Shown here: in pieces, positions 8,674 to 17,606 of the stretch
How positions within the stretch are numbered: the first letter of the stretch is position 1
How the letters are laid out: the number at the start of each line of letters is the position of its first letter
Assembly: GCA_963789495.1 (NCBI GenBank)
Contig: CAWBLP010000007.1
Coordinates: 96,646 to 160,645, forward strand
DNA: 64,000 nt
Origin: CAWBLP01 sp963789495
GTDB lineage: Bacteria > Pseudomonadota > Alphaproteobacteria > Acetobacterales > Acetobacteraceae
Direction of reading: 5' to 3'
Notes under the pieces: generated by a model
Seen by the model: only the letters and a program-made list of their open reading frames with translations
Database searches by the model: none
Told to the model about the DNA's origin: nothing
Made by a program: the position numbers and the translations under genes

Positions 8674-9570
8674 TCAGTTCATCGCCCAGATGCCGACCTC
8701 GTATCCCGGTACGAAGTTGCGGTTGTTCATGTCCGGGTTGCGATTGACGAACACGCGGTTGAACATCGGGTGACGCATGCTGCGCGTCTCGTGCTCGATG
8801 CGGAACAGCGGCTTGTTGCTGTCCACATCGACGATGTCGAGGAAGCGATACTGGTGCTGATCGCTCTCCTCGGAGATCAGCCCGCGCTCCAGCAGCTTTC
8901 GATGTGGGCCGGAGAAGTCGGCGAGCGTGATCTGGATATGGTGCCCGTCGTACTCCGGCTGCGGTCGATCGGTCTCGCGGAACGTCACCTTGCTGTCCGC
9001 CGAGGTGTTGGCCCAGGCGTATGGTCCGCGCTCATCGCGCGCCAGGCCGGCGATGCCGCCCAGGATTTCCTGATAAAAGCGCACGATCGCCGCCAGGTCG
9101 ATACCCATCGGGACGTCGAACTCGACATAGGGCATGCCGAGGCGCAACGGGCCGAAGCGCTGCGGATCGGGAGCATGCACGCGAATGCGGTTGCCCCAGG
9201 GACAGATGGTCTCGACGACGTCGCCGGCTTCACGGAAGCTGTACTGCGTGCCTTCCAGAAAGCCTCGGACATAGTGCAGCCGCTTCAGCAGCGCTTCCAG
9301 GTCAGGCACGATCAGTGCCGTGGTGCCACGCACCACCTGCGGCGTGGCGCGGCTCGGCAGGTGGAACTGGCCGCGCCCGACATTGACCCACATGTTCTCC
9401 AGCCCGGCCATCAGATACGGGTCCCGGGTCATGCCGAGCCCCATGATGTAGAAGGCGGTCGCCTTGCCTTGATCTGGTACCGTCACGTTCACGTGGCCCA
9501 GTTCGACGATATTGCCGAGGTCCTCGGCGGTGCGATCGAATTGCGGCGTCGCCACCATCGTGTCGTTCAT
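8674..9570 (-). CDS. VOC-superfamily (glyoxalase/extradiol dioxygenase-like) protein
   Basis: 298 residues from ATG 9570 (MNDTMVATPQ), with AGAGGG upstream; a GTG at 9600 in the same frame is an alternative. Two beta-alpha-beta-beta-beta modules are seen: GHVNVTVPDQGKATAFYIMGLG near residues 25-45, and MPYVEFDVPMGIDLAAIVRFYQEILGG near 150. HHIQITLADF and an Arg/Glu-rich end follow. Possible metal ligands are the two His of GHVNV and GHHIQI plus a late Glu (FRIEHETR). Function uncertain: dioxygenase, isomerase or resistance protein. Confidence 0.8.
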   Translation of the reverse strand: MNDTMVATPQFDRTAEDLGNIVELGHVNVTVPDQGKATAFYIMGLGMTRDPYLMAGLENMWVNVGRGQFHLPSRATPQVVRGTTALIVPDLEALLKRLHYVRGFLEGTQYSFREAGDVVETICPWGNRIRVHAPDPQRFGPLRLGMPYVEFDVPMGIDLAAIVRFYQEILGGIAGLARDERGPYAWANTSADSKVTFRETDRPQPEYDGHHIQITLADFSGPHRKLLERGLISEESDQHQYRFLDIVDVDSNKPLFRIEHETRSMRHPMFNRVFVNRNPDMNNRNFVPGYEVGIWAMN

Positions 9571-9666
9571 CTTCTTGGGTCCCTCTGCCGGATTTCCCAC
9601 CTGTCGAGCATCATAACGCCGGGCCGCGGGTCTGGTCCATGCCTCGGCCGGGGCAGGATGGCCGGC

Positions 9667-10731
9667 TCAGTGGGCGTGTTCTGCCACCGGGGTGATCGCC
9701 GATTCCGCGGCGAGTTTATCCCGCAGCCATCCGGCCGGCATGTCGCGCAGAAACTTCGCCTGCACTGTGGCCAGCCGTGCCGGCGTCATGCCGATGCGGT
9801 CCGGTGAGAAGAACGCGGGATCGCGGGTGAACATCAGATAGGCCTGCATCTCGTTGATCATCAATTCCTCAAGTCCGGTGTCGTAGCCTTCGGATTTCAG
9901 GAATTGCCGAACCTCGTCCCGCTCCTCCGGGCGCAGTGCGGTGTGCCAGAACCGGCGCACAAAGGCGGCGTAAGTCGGATCGCTGAAGAACAGACCATGG
10001 GATAATTCATGCTGCAGAATCGTGCTGCGCGCCGCCGGCGTGACACGGGAGTCGGCATCGACGGCGGGAATTGAGATCAGCCCGGCCTGCACCCCCGGCG
10101 TCAGCCAGTTCTCCTGCCGTAGCAGGCGGCGCAGTTTCAATTCCTCGGTGTTCAGGGGCAGTCTTTCCTGGTCGGCCAGCGTAAAGAAGCGCGCGAGTTC
10201 CGCAGCACTGTAGTCGTGACCATAGTAATACGTGTCCGGCGTATCGCCGCCGTGGCGAATAGCCGTGTCCAGATCGGCATCGTTCAACGGGCGGTCGTGC
10301 GGCAGCTCGGCCTTTTCGGCTAGCGCCGCGATCCGGTTCAGCATCTGGCCCTGCTCGTGCAGGGAGCCGAAATCCAGCACCAGGATGCGGGGATCGTCGG
10401 CGAAGCGGAACACCGTCAGTCCCTGGCTGACGTTGTCGCGGATCTCCGCCTCGCTGGCGGTGCGGATGGTGAGATCGGCAGCAGGCGGCGACGGTGGCAG
10501 GACTCCGACCGGCGGCGATAGCGGGATCTGGACGGAAACCGGGGCCGGCGACGGCACCGGGACGGGACGGGGCCACAGCATCCAGGCGCCGATTGCCGCT
10601 GCCGCCGCCAGGCCGGCGGCAGCGGCAATCGCGCCCAGTCGCATACGCCCCGCATGTCCCATCGCCCGCGGTGACAGGGCAGCCGGTCCTAGCCGCACGG
10701 TATCGTCCGTGCCGGGGTCGGGGTGTGGCAT
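9667..10731 (-). CDS. Membrane-anchored protein with HELSH (zincin-like) motif, unknown function
   Basis: 354 residues. A short cytoplasmic tail is followed by one transmembrane helix near 31-52 (MRLGAIAAAAG... ending WMLW). A Pro-rich linker (about 55-85) leads to a probable periplasmic domain. HELSH at about 241-245 fits a HExxH zinc-peptidase site; the downstream LEELMINEMQAYL (Glu near 294) could supply the third ligand. No assigned family. It lies 38 bp downstream of the OmpA gene at the edge of the T6SS locus and reads the same way. The start has no clear ribosome site; ATGs at residues 24 and 30 are possible. Confidence 0.65.
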   Translation of the reverse strand: MPHPDPGTDDTVRLGPAALSPRAMGHAGRMRLGAIAAAAGLAAAAAIGAWMLWPRPVPVPSPAPVSVQIPLSPPVGVLPPSPPAADLTIRTASEAEIRDNVSQGLTVFRFADDPRILVLDFGSLHEQGQMLNRIAALAEKAELPHDRPLNDADLDTAIRHGGDTPDTYYYGHDYSAAELARFFTLADQERLPLNTEELKLRRLLRQENWLTPGVQAGLISIPAVDADSRVTPAARSTILQHELSHGLFFSDPTYAAFVRRFWHTALRPEERDEVRQFLKSEGYDTGLEELMINEMQAYLMFTRDPAFFSPDRIGMTPARLATVQAKFLRDMPAGWLRDKLAAESAITPVAEHAH

Positions 10732-10769
10732 TGCGGCGTAGCCGGCGTGCGCCTGCTCGGTTCAGGCCA

Positions 10770-11420
10770 TCAAGCGCCGAGGTTGATCACCTGCACCCGC
10801 CGATTGCGCGGCTCCGGCGTTTGCGGCGGTGTCTGCACCAGTAGGCCTTCCTCACCCATGCCGACCGGCTGCAGGCGCGCGGGCTGGACGCCAAATTTGG
10901 AGGCGAGATACCGCACCACCGCCTCGGCCCGCTGCTCCGACAGCATCTGGTTGTAGTCGCGCGATCCCACCGTGTCGGTATGGCCTTCGATGCGGAACCG
11001 ATAGTTTGCCAGATCGCTGCTGCTCAGCGCGCGGCCAAGCTCGTTCAGGGTCGCAATTGCGTCCGGCGTGAGATCGGCCGATCCGGTAGCGAAGTTGACG
11101 GTCAGGTTGACCGAAGGGCCGGCCGGGCTTGTCTGCTGTGGCGGCGCTATCGGCTTCGCGGCTGCGATGCGCGGTTGCGGCGTGGCGGCGGCCGGTGTCG
11201 CGTGGCTGGCCATGGGGGCCGACGCCGCTGCCGGCGTGGCCGGGCTGGCGCCCGGCGGTGGGGCGGCAAGGCGGATGCCACGCGTTCCACCACCGATCAG
11301 GTTGCCGCTGGGCTTCAGCGATTTGATGATCTGATCGGCGGACGGGTTGCTTTGGGCAAAAGCCGGTGCGGCACTGAACAACAGCGGGGCAACAAACAAG
11401 GGCGCAATAAAGCGGCGCAC
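10770..11420 (-). CDS. OmpA-family outer-membrane/peptidoglycan-binding protein
   Basis: 216 residues from a GTG at 11420, chosen because GGGAGGA lies six bases upstream and a signal peptide (VRRFIAPLFVAPLLFSAAPAFAQ) follows. An Ala/Pro/Thr-rich linker fills residues 50-100. The C-terminal OmpA domain has VNFATGSADLTPDA, FRIEGHTDTVGSRDYNQMLSEQRA and the closing NRRVQVINL, all typical of meso-DAP binding. It lies directly after the T6SS methyltransferase gene and may anchor envelope structures to peptidoglycan. The T6SS also has an OmpA domain in TssL, so a dedicated T6SS role is only suggested. Confidence 0.88.
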   Translation of the reverse strand: MRRFIAPLFVAPLLFSAAPAFAQSNPSADQIIKSLKPSGNLIGGGTRGIRLAAPPPGASPATPAAASAPMASHATPAAATPQPRIAAAKPIAPPQQTSPAGPSVNLTVNFATGSADLTPDAIATLNELGRALSSSDLANYRFRIEGHTDTVGSRDYNQMLSEQRAEAVVRYLASKFGVQPARLQPVGMGEEGLLVQTPPQTPEPRNRRVQVINLGA

Positions 11421-11518
11421 AGCAAATCCTCCCTTTGGGACGAGACAATCCTTATAGCACGGAAATGAGACGCTGCGAGCACAACCCGCAACGGAATCTC
11501 GATCACGCGATGGTGTTC

Positions 11519-13026
11519 TCAACTTGAAATACGCCGGCCGCCTGCAGAATGGGCATGCGGGCTTCGCAGGCTCTTTTCCAGCGCCTCGCGCAGCCGCTCC
11601 GGCTCGTCGGTCCTGGAACCGAGGCTCTGCATCAAGTCGTCGACGCCGGCATCACCGTCCAGCATCCGGTCCATCAGGATCAGATCGCAGAGCGAGGCGT
11701 GCAGGCCGGTTCCCAGCCGGCGGCTGGCCACGCCGATGACGCGGCCGAGCGGTTCGGTCAGTGCCATGCGTCGCGTGGCGAAGCGATTGAAGCGCATCGC
11801 GGCCTCGCCGGGCGGCGCATCAAGGCTCACGGCCGGTTCGGCGATGTCCAGCCCCACCAGGATCCCGATCAGTTCCGCCGGATTGTCGCGACGTCCCTCG
11901 ACATCGGGCAGTTGCAGCAGGTCGCGCACCCTGCGCGGCCCCGCTTGCATCGCCTGGGCGATGGGACGGTAGAAGGCCGGGCTCAGTTCGGCGCGCCCGG
12001 CCGGCATATCGGCCTCCAGCGGCATGTCTTCCGGCGCGATGTTCAGGCTCAGCTGCACGTCCATCAGCGCGGCATCGCGGGCCGTGGTGCCGATGCGCCG
12101 CGCGCCGCGGACGAATACGTCGTGGCGCAGCATGCGCTCGATGCAGGTATCCTTCATCAGCTCGCGAAGCATCGGATCGTCGAACTGCTGCGCCAATGCC
12201 CGTTGTGCGTCGTTGAAGGTCAGATCGGGAAAGTTCTCCACCAGCTGAGCGCTGGCGACCCATTCCAGCTTGGCTTCGGCGAGTTGGGCGGCGACATCCG
12301 CCATGAAGCAAGGCGCCCAGTGGTCGTTCATGTATTCATGCGCCAGATACTGGCTTGGCATGGTGTCGATACGTTCAAGAAGCGACTTGACCAACGGCGC
12401 CCGGACCAGCTGCAGCGCCTCGGTTTCATACAGGGCACGGACGAATTTCAACCCTTCCTCGGCCTGACGGTCGCTGCGCGACGCCGACCGCCGGCCGACC
12501 TCATGCAGCACGCGCTGCATGCCGAACACGCCGCCCCAGCCTGGCAGGCTGTTATAGCTGACATGCACGGCGCCGCCGGGCCGCACCTTGGCGGCCAGCA
12601 GCCGGACCACGCCGGCCTGCACGACTTGCGGAACCCACGTCCACAGCCCGTGGAGGGAGACGAAGTCGGCTTCCGGGATGGCGCGCGCTGTCTCGCTCTC
12701 CGCCAAGGTGGTCAGGTCAGCCTCGATGAAGGTGATGTTGTCCAGTCCGCTGCCGCACAGCCCATTCCCGTGCCGCGGCGATATGGGCCGGGTTGAAATC
12801 GACCGCGGTGACCCGCCAACGTGGGATTGCTCGCGGCCAGCAGCATCGCGCCGTAGCCCTGGCCGCATCCCAGCTCCAGATAGGAGACCGGGTCGTCCGG
12901 CCGCGGCGTCGGCGTGGCCACACCGCCCAGCAGGCAGGCCAGCGCGATCAGCGCCGGCGATTGCTGCCGGTACCAGCCGGGCATGTAGGTGATGTCCGTG
13001 ACATAGCCGCCGCCCCAGCCGATCAT
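11519..13026 (-). CDS. SAM-dependent methyltransferase with regulatory domain (reading frame changes twice)
   Basis: Starts at ATG 13026 (MIGWGGGYVTDITYMPGWY), preceded by AGGAGGG. The class I methyltransferase motif I, YLELGCGQGYGAMLLAASNP, is in one frame. VTAVDFNPAHIAAAREWA follows in a second frame near 12820-12760. DNITFIEADLTTLAES, then the long C-terminal part (HGLWTWVPQ, SYNSLPGWG, HEYMNDHWAPCFMADVA), are in a third. Each step equals one extra base, so one real protein of about 500 residues is likely. The C-terminal half resembles the methyltransferase regulatory domain of bacterial O-methyltransferase-like proteins. It follows tssG directly. Substrate unknown; modification of a T6SS component is speculation. 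Confidence 0.75.
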
Positions 13027-14075
13027 GCTGCCCTCCTGCGTCGGGATGTGCTGAGCCTCGATCACATCGGCCTCGAACAGGGCATCGTCCGCGTCGGCGC
13101 GACGGACGACACGCGGGCCGGGTGCCGTCGACCCAGGTGTTCCAGCCCAGCCGCGGCCGGGGAGGCCGCATCGCGGTCCAGGCGCAAGCGGCGGGATATC
13201 CGCGCGCCTGAAGCACCGGGTTGACCGCGAACCCGAGCTCAAAACCGAGATAGGCCCGCACCAGCGCGACCAGCCGGTGCAATGCGACGCGGTCCGGCAG
13301 CAGACGCTCGAACCCGCTGCGGGGGAGCGGGCCGATGCGCAGCAAGACGCGCGCCTGCGGATCCCAGGCGCGCACGCCCAGCCGCGGCATCATGCGCCAG
13401 CCGGTAGAACTGTCCGGTCGCGCCGATGCGGGTGCGCTGGTCCGGCGGCATGTTGAGCCAGGCGCCGGCGAACTCGATGACCCGCACCTCCATGCCAAGC
13501 CAGTCCGACAGCAGCGCTTCCAGCCGTTCGGCCGATCGGGGTCGCATGGCGAACAGACCGGCATAGTGCAGGATCGGATCGCTGCCGATGAGCAGGCGCG
13601 GCGTCAGGCCGGCGGTGCCGTAGCCGGTAAGGGCGAGCAGCACCTGGGTCACCGGGTCGGGTACGCGCGGATCGCGCAAGGCGGTCGCTTCGGCGGCGCG
13701 GGCCGGCCGGTACTTCATCCGCGCCCGGGCAAAGAACGCCACGAAGCGATGGCCCAGCATGTCGAGGAAGTCGTGCAGTGCCGCGGAGCGGCCGCGCCGC
13801 GTCTGCGTGACGATCTCGGTATAGGCGCGCGGCAGCACGCCGGACGGGCCAGTCAGCCCCATCAGGCCGATGGTAACCTCGGGCTGCGGTCCGCGTGCAG
13901 TCCACCTCCAGCACATCGGCAGGCAGGATAGGTCAGCCCAGCCGGGGTGCGGAAGCGCATCGACCTCCGCCGGGTCCTCCGCGCGCCGGGCGCGGGCCAG
14001 CACGCGCACTGCGGCATCGAAGCGGAAGCGCTGCGGCTCCGACCCGAGCAGACTGAGTGGAGACCGGATCTTCAC
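13027..14075 (-). CDS. tssG: T6SS baseplate protein TssG (frame-disrupted)
   Basis: GTG at 14075 begins VKIRSPLSLLGSEPQRFRFDAAVRVL, the typical TssG start. VTIGLMGLTGPSGVLPRAYTE is the family hallmark. Conserved sequence switches frame near 13925 (ADVLEVD), back near 13890, again near 13400 (RLAHDA to LGVRAWDPQARVLLRIGP) and near 13110 (LGWNTWVDGT to RADADDALFEADV). No stop is met before the downstream methyltransferase start, so the true end is uncertain. TssG joins TssK, TssF and TssE in the wedge complex of the baseplate. Four compensating steps within conserved text suggest sequence errors rather than a dead gene. Confidence 0.8.
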
Positions 14076-14100
14076 TGACAGACCCGAGAGACAGATCGGG

Positions 14101-14151
14101 TTCCAAGGGCCGCCGGCCCTTGGTAGGGGTCGAGGGGACAGCGTCCCCTGG
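14101..14151. repeat. Fragment of the large dispersed repeat (right arm)
   Basis: The 94 bases between tssF and tssG contain TTCCAAGGGCCGCCGGCCCT and then CGAGGGGACAGCGTCCCC. These are the two consecutive hairpins that form the right arm of the full copies at 16021, 43871 and 56671. The central palindrome and the left arm are absent. Confidence 0.7.
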
Positions 14152-14169
14152 CCTGTTGCTGTAACTTGC

Positions 14170-15993
14170 TCAAACCAGCACCCGGGTGCCACTGCGTGCC
14201 GGCCAGGCCGCCGCAAGTCCAGGCCGGCCGCGCAAAACCGCGCGAGTGCGGGTGAAGCTGTTGACCGTGCCGTGCAGCGCCAGGAACCGCTCCAGCACCG
14301 AAGCCAGCAGGTACAGGCCGCCCACCTGCCAGGCGCGCGGATCGAATTCCAGGGTCACATCCAGCCCGCGGCAGAACGCGCCCATGCGTCCCGGCGCCCG
14401 TGCTGTGCCCGGCGCTGGCGCTGATGCCGGTCAGCGCCTCGATCGCGGTGCGGGTTTCCGCGGTCTCGCGCAGATCGTACAGCCGCAGCACTTCCTTCAG
14501 CGCGACGGCGCCGTCCTCACCGCCGGTCACCGACAGATGGCCCAGCGAGAGATGCGAAACCAGACGCCAGAAGCCCTTCTCGCGCAGAGGCGGACGCAAG
14601 CGTGGTGGTGGGCGCCGTGACCGCGTTGATTCCGGCCACCGCCGCGATGCCCTCCACCAGGCGCAGGTTCGGCCGACCGCCGCCGAACGGCAGGTCGGTG
14701 GGCAGGTCGCGATTGAGGCAGAGCGCGTCCACCGAGAACACGGTGTCGGCCGGTTTGTCCGGGTCGAACTCCGGATCATGCGGCGCGATGAACACTTCGG
14801 TGCCCGGCACGCCAGGCGCGGCGGCGCGGCGCGAGACGTGAAAGAAGCCGCCGGGCACGCCCGGATCGGGATCGGATTCGGTCAGCCGGTAGAACGGCCG
14901 CCACGGTCGGAAGGAGCCGTCCGGCAGGGTCTCGCGCACGCCGTTCGATCTGCCAGACCTCGGCGGCGCGCGGCCGGCGGGCGTCGGGCACCACGCGATA
15001 TTCCGTGTCGGTATGGGTCAGCCGGATCGGTTCGCAGCGCATCGGAAACAGGTTGATCAGCGGGGTGCAGCCGAGCGCCAGGCTGTGCTGGCCGATGTTG
15101 CGTTCCAGCTCCGGCGCTGAACGATCCAGATAGACGAAGATTTCCAGCCTGTTGCCGCCGGATACCAGCGTCTTGGTGTCGATGCCGGAGAACTCCAGGA
15201 ACAGGAATTTGTCGGGGAACGCGAAGTATTCGGTCAGCAGCCGGAAACCCGAGAAGCCGCGGGCGGACCACGGCAGCAGGGCTTCGTCGGGCGCGAAGCC
15301 GGCTGGCTCGATGCTTTTGGCTGGCACCACAACGGGCGTGGAATCGACCGCCGAATCGGCGTAGGCGACCGACAGCGTATGGCCGCACAGCAGCTCGTAC
15401 AGCGGCAGCGTCTGGGTGGCGGGGCCGCGCAGGAAGAAGCGCAGCCGGTCGACATGCAGCTTGCTGAATGTCGCGTCGGGGGCGGCGCATTTCAGGGTAA
15501 TGCGCAGCACGCCCGCGGCACCGGAGGCGGCGGCGTTGGGCGGTGCCACGATCGGCAAGCCGGACAAGCGGATATTCTCCACCTCTATCGGCCACAATGT
15601 GACCGGGGCGGTGGAGCGATAGCGCAGTGGCTCGCCTTGCACGGGTTCGGTTTCGAACGCGACGCCGGTGGGCACCCGGGCCGGCAGCATCAGGTCCGGC
15701 TGGCAGTCGAGCTGGGCCACCATGCAGGACGGCATCGGTGCGAGGTAGTGCGGGTAGAGCAGTCCGAGCAGGGCGTCGGTGAGCTCGGGGAACTCGTCGT
15801 CGAGCCGGTGGTGGACGCGGGCCGCCAGGAAGGCGACGCCTTCCAGCAGGCGGGCGACGTGAGGATCGTCCACCGCGTCGGCGGACAGGCGGAGCCGGCC
15901 GGCGATCTTCGGGTGGGTTTCGGCGAACTCCGCGGCCAGGCGTTTGATCGCAGCGAGTTCGCGGTCGTAGTACGGAAGCAGGGTGTCAGACAT
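14170..15993 (-). CDS. tssF: T6SS baseplate protein TssF (frame-disrupted)
   Basis: Starts at ATG 15993 with MSDTLLPYYDRELAAIKRLA, the classic TssF N-terminus. HPKIAGRLRLSADAVDDPHV and the RLLEGVAFLAARVHHRLDDE stretch continue the match. Conserved sequence moves to new frames near 14942 (to LPDGSFRPWRPFYRL), near 14595 (to FWRLVSHLSLGHLSV) and near 14410 (to RGLDVTLEFD), ending at TAA-type stop 14170. Each step equals one extra base and together they restore the start frame; total length is about 607 residues, normal for TssF. It forms the baseplate wedge with TssG and TssE. The 287-base gap to tssE holds repeat copy B. Confidence 0.85.
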
Positions 15994-16020
15994 GGGCGGG
16001 GACTGATTGGGGTTGAGAGG

Positions 16021-16270
16021 GCGGCAAGCGACGGGGCTTTGCCCCGAATCCCACCAGGGGGCTTTGCCCCCTGGACCCCCAGCAAAGCCTCGCCTTTGCA
16101 ATCGGATTCGGTTTGTGGTGGGGAGGGCGCGCGGTAGTCCCGGACCAGGATATCATCGCGACCGGCCCCCTCCCCACCACAAACGGGGTCGCTTCCAAGG
16201 GTCGGGCCCTTGGCGGGGATTCAAGGGGCAGCGCCCCTTGATTTGGGTTTCGGCGGCAAAGCTTCCGCCA
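16021..16270. repeat. Large multi-hairpin dispersed repeat, copy B
   Basis: Fills the gap between tssE and tssF inside the T6SS operon. From left: ACGGGGCTTTGCCCCG, AGGGGGCTTTGCCCCCT and GCAAAGCCTCGCCTTTGC hairpins. Next comes a central palindrome with arms GTTTGTGGTGGGGAGGG and CCCTCCCCACCACAAAC around a 40-base centre. CCAAGGGTCGGGCCCTTGG and CAAGGGGCAGCGCCCCTTG then close the right arm. Not coding on either strand. Confidence 0.85.
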
Positions 16271-16280
16271 CCGCATCGGG

Positions 16281-16790
16281 TCACACCGTGTCATTGGTCC
16301 GTACCACGACATCGTCCGTCGTTGGGTCGACCAGCGTGTCGAAGGTCACCGCCTCAGGGGCCGGATCGGCGTGCAGCACGGCATCGATCCGCAGCCGCAG
16401 CGTCGCCTCCAGCCGCTCCTTGGTTTCGATCAGATGCACGCGCACCGAGAGGAAACGCGGCTCAAACCGGCGGATTGTATCCTCGATCTCGGCGCGCAGC
16501 TCCTCACGCCGCTTCGGGTCGTTGAACGCGCCGGAGGCGAAGTCGGGAATGCCGAAGCCGATCGGCGAGACCCGCAGCTCCTTCAGCGTGTCGGGCCAGG
16601 ACCGCCAGCGGCGGCGCGCGTTCAGCAGCGATTCCAGATCGCGCCGCACCGACTGGCGGAGTGCCGTCATCGACTCCAAGCCTGAACTGGGCGGGTCGCG
16701 CGGCTGATCCGGCGCATCGTCGATCAGCCGGTCGAGCAGCGGTGCCTGCACCCTTGTGGTGGGGCTGCGCGGGCCGACACGTCCGCTCAT
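16281..16790 (-). CDS. tssE: T6SS baseplate protein TssE (gp25-like)
   Basis: 169 residues, intact. The gp25-like core is evident: SVRRDLESLLNARRRW near residues 47-62, LRVSPIGFGIPDFAS, IRRFEPRFLSVRVHL, and a beta-rich end. Its ATG (16790) overlaps the tagJ stop (16787) by four bases. Homologue of the phage T4 baseplate wedge protein gp25, placed at the base of the sheath. Confidence 0.93.
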   Translation of the reverse strand: MSGRVGPRSPTTRVQAPLLDRLIDDAPDQPRDPPSSGLESMTALRQSVRRDLESLLNARRRWRSWPDTLKELRVSPIGFGIPDFASGAFNDPKRREELRAEIEDTIRRFEPRFLSVRVHLIETKERLEATLRLRIDAVLHADPAPEAVTFDTLVDPTTDDVVVRTNDTV

Positions 16791-17590
16791 TCGGCGATCC
16801 GCAGCGTCCCGAGATCCATGATGGCGACGCCTTCCTCGCCGACCAGGAAGACCCGCTGGCCGACGCCGCGCACCGGCCCGCCGTCACCCTGGCGCCAGTC
16901 GGTCTCCCGTCCCAGCCGCAGCGTGTCGCTCATGGTCTCGTCGCTGGCATAGATCGCGGGCACATACACTTCGCCGTCCGGGCCTTCCGCCACCGACATC
17001 GAGCAGCGCCGCCACAGCAGGTCGCGCGGCCGCTTCGGAGCGTGGAACTCGGCACTGATGATGCGTTCGGTCGGAATCCAGAAATACTTGCCGGTGGTGG
17101 TCAGTACTTCCACGCTGCCGGCGAGCAGGTCGTCGATGTCGCGGACATCGTCGAACGCGGTGCCGTTATGGGTGCCGGCACAACGGGGGCGGGCGGCCTC
17201 GGCAGCCTCGGCCTGACGGGATGCCTCCGCCTGGTCGCCGGCGCGCAACGCCACCAGGGCAGCGAGTTGCATCCGCTGCGCATCGGTCGGATCGGACAGG
17301 AACTCCGGCACCCGCCCGTCGCGGAACAACTGGCGCCGCGCCATGTCGGCCCGGATGAGCTGGCGGAATTCGGCCACCACCATCGCGGTGCTCGGGTCGA
17401 TCGCCGAGGCCGCGTCCAGGATCACATCGGCCCGCTCGAGATTGCCGGAGAAGGCCAGCAGTTCGGCGAACAGCACCCGCGCGTTCAGATCGGTCGGGGC
17501 CTTGCGCACCGCAGCCTGCGCCGCGGCCACCGCGTCATCCAGCTTGCCGGCGCGCAGCAGGGCTGCCGCGCTCTGTTCGGTTCCGCTCAT
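16787..17590 (-). CDS. tagJ: T6SS accessory protein TagJ (ImpE family)
   Basis: 267 residues, intact. The N-terminal tetratricopeptide-like helical part (AAALLRAGKLDDAVAAAQAAVRK, LNARVLFAELLAFSGNLERA) is followed by the ImpE C-terminal domain (GKYFWIPTERIISAEFHAPKRPRDLLWR, VYVPAIYA). TagJ binds the TssB N-terminal helix and the ClpV system in the T6SS types that carry it. It lies between tssC2 and tssE, as in rhizobial imp loci. Confidence 0.9.
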   Translation of the reverse strand: MSGTEQSAAALLRAGKLDDAVAAAQAAVRKAPTDLNARVLFAELLAFSGNLERADVILDAASAIDPSTAMVVAEFRQLIRADMARRQLFRDGRVPEFLSDPTDAQRMQLAALVALRAGDQAEASRQAEAAEAARPRCAGTHNGTAFDDVRDIDDLLAGSVEVLTTTGKYFWIPTERIISAEFHAPKRPRDLLWRRCSMSVAEGPDGEVYVPAIYASDETMSDTLRLGRETDWRQGDGGPVRGVGQRVFLVGEEGVAIMDLGTLRIAE

Positions 17591-17606
17591 ACTTCCCCCA
17601 TGATCG

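Noticed and set aside
11519..13564. A single 681-residue protein
   Set aside because: It is a frame accident joining out-of-frame tssG sequence with the C-terminal part of the methyltransferase.
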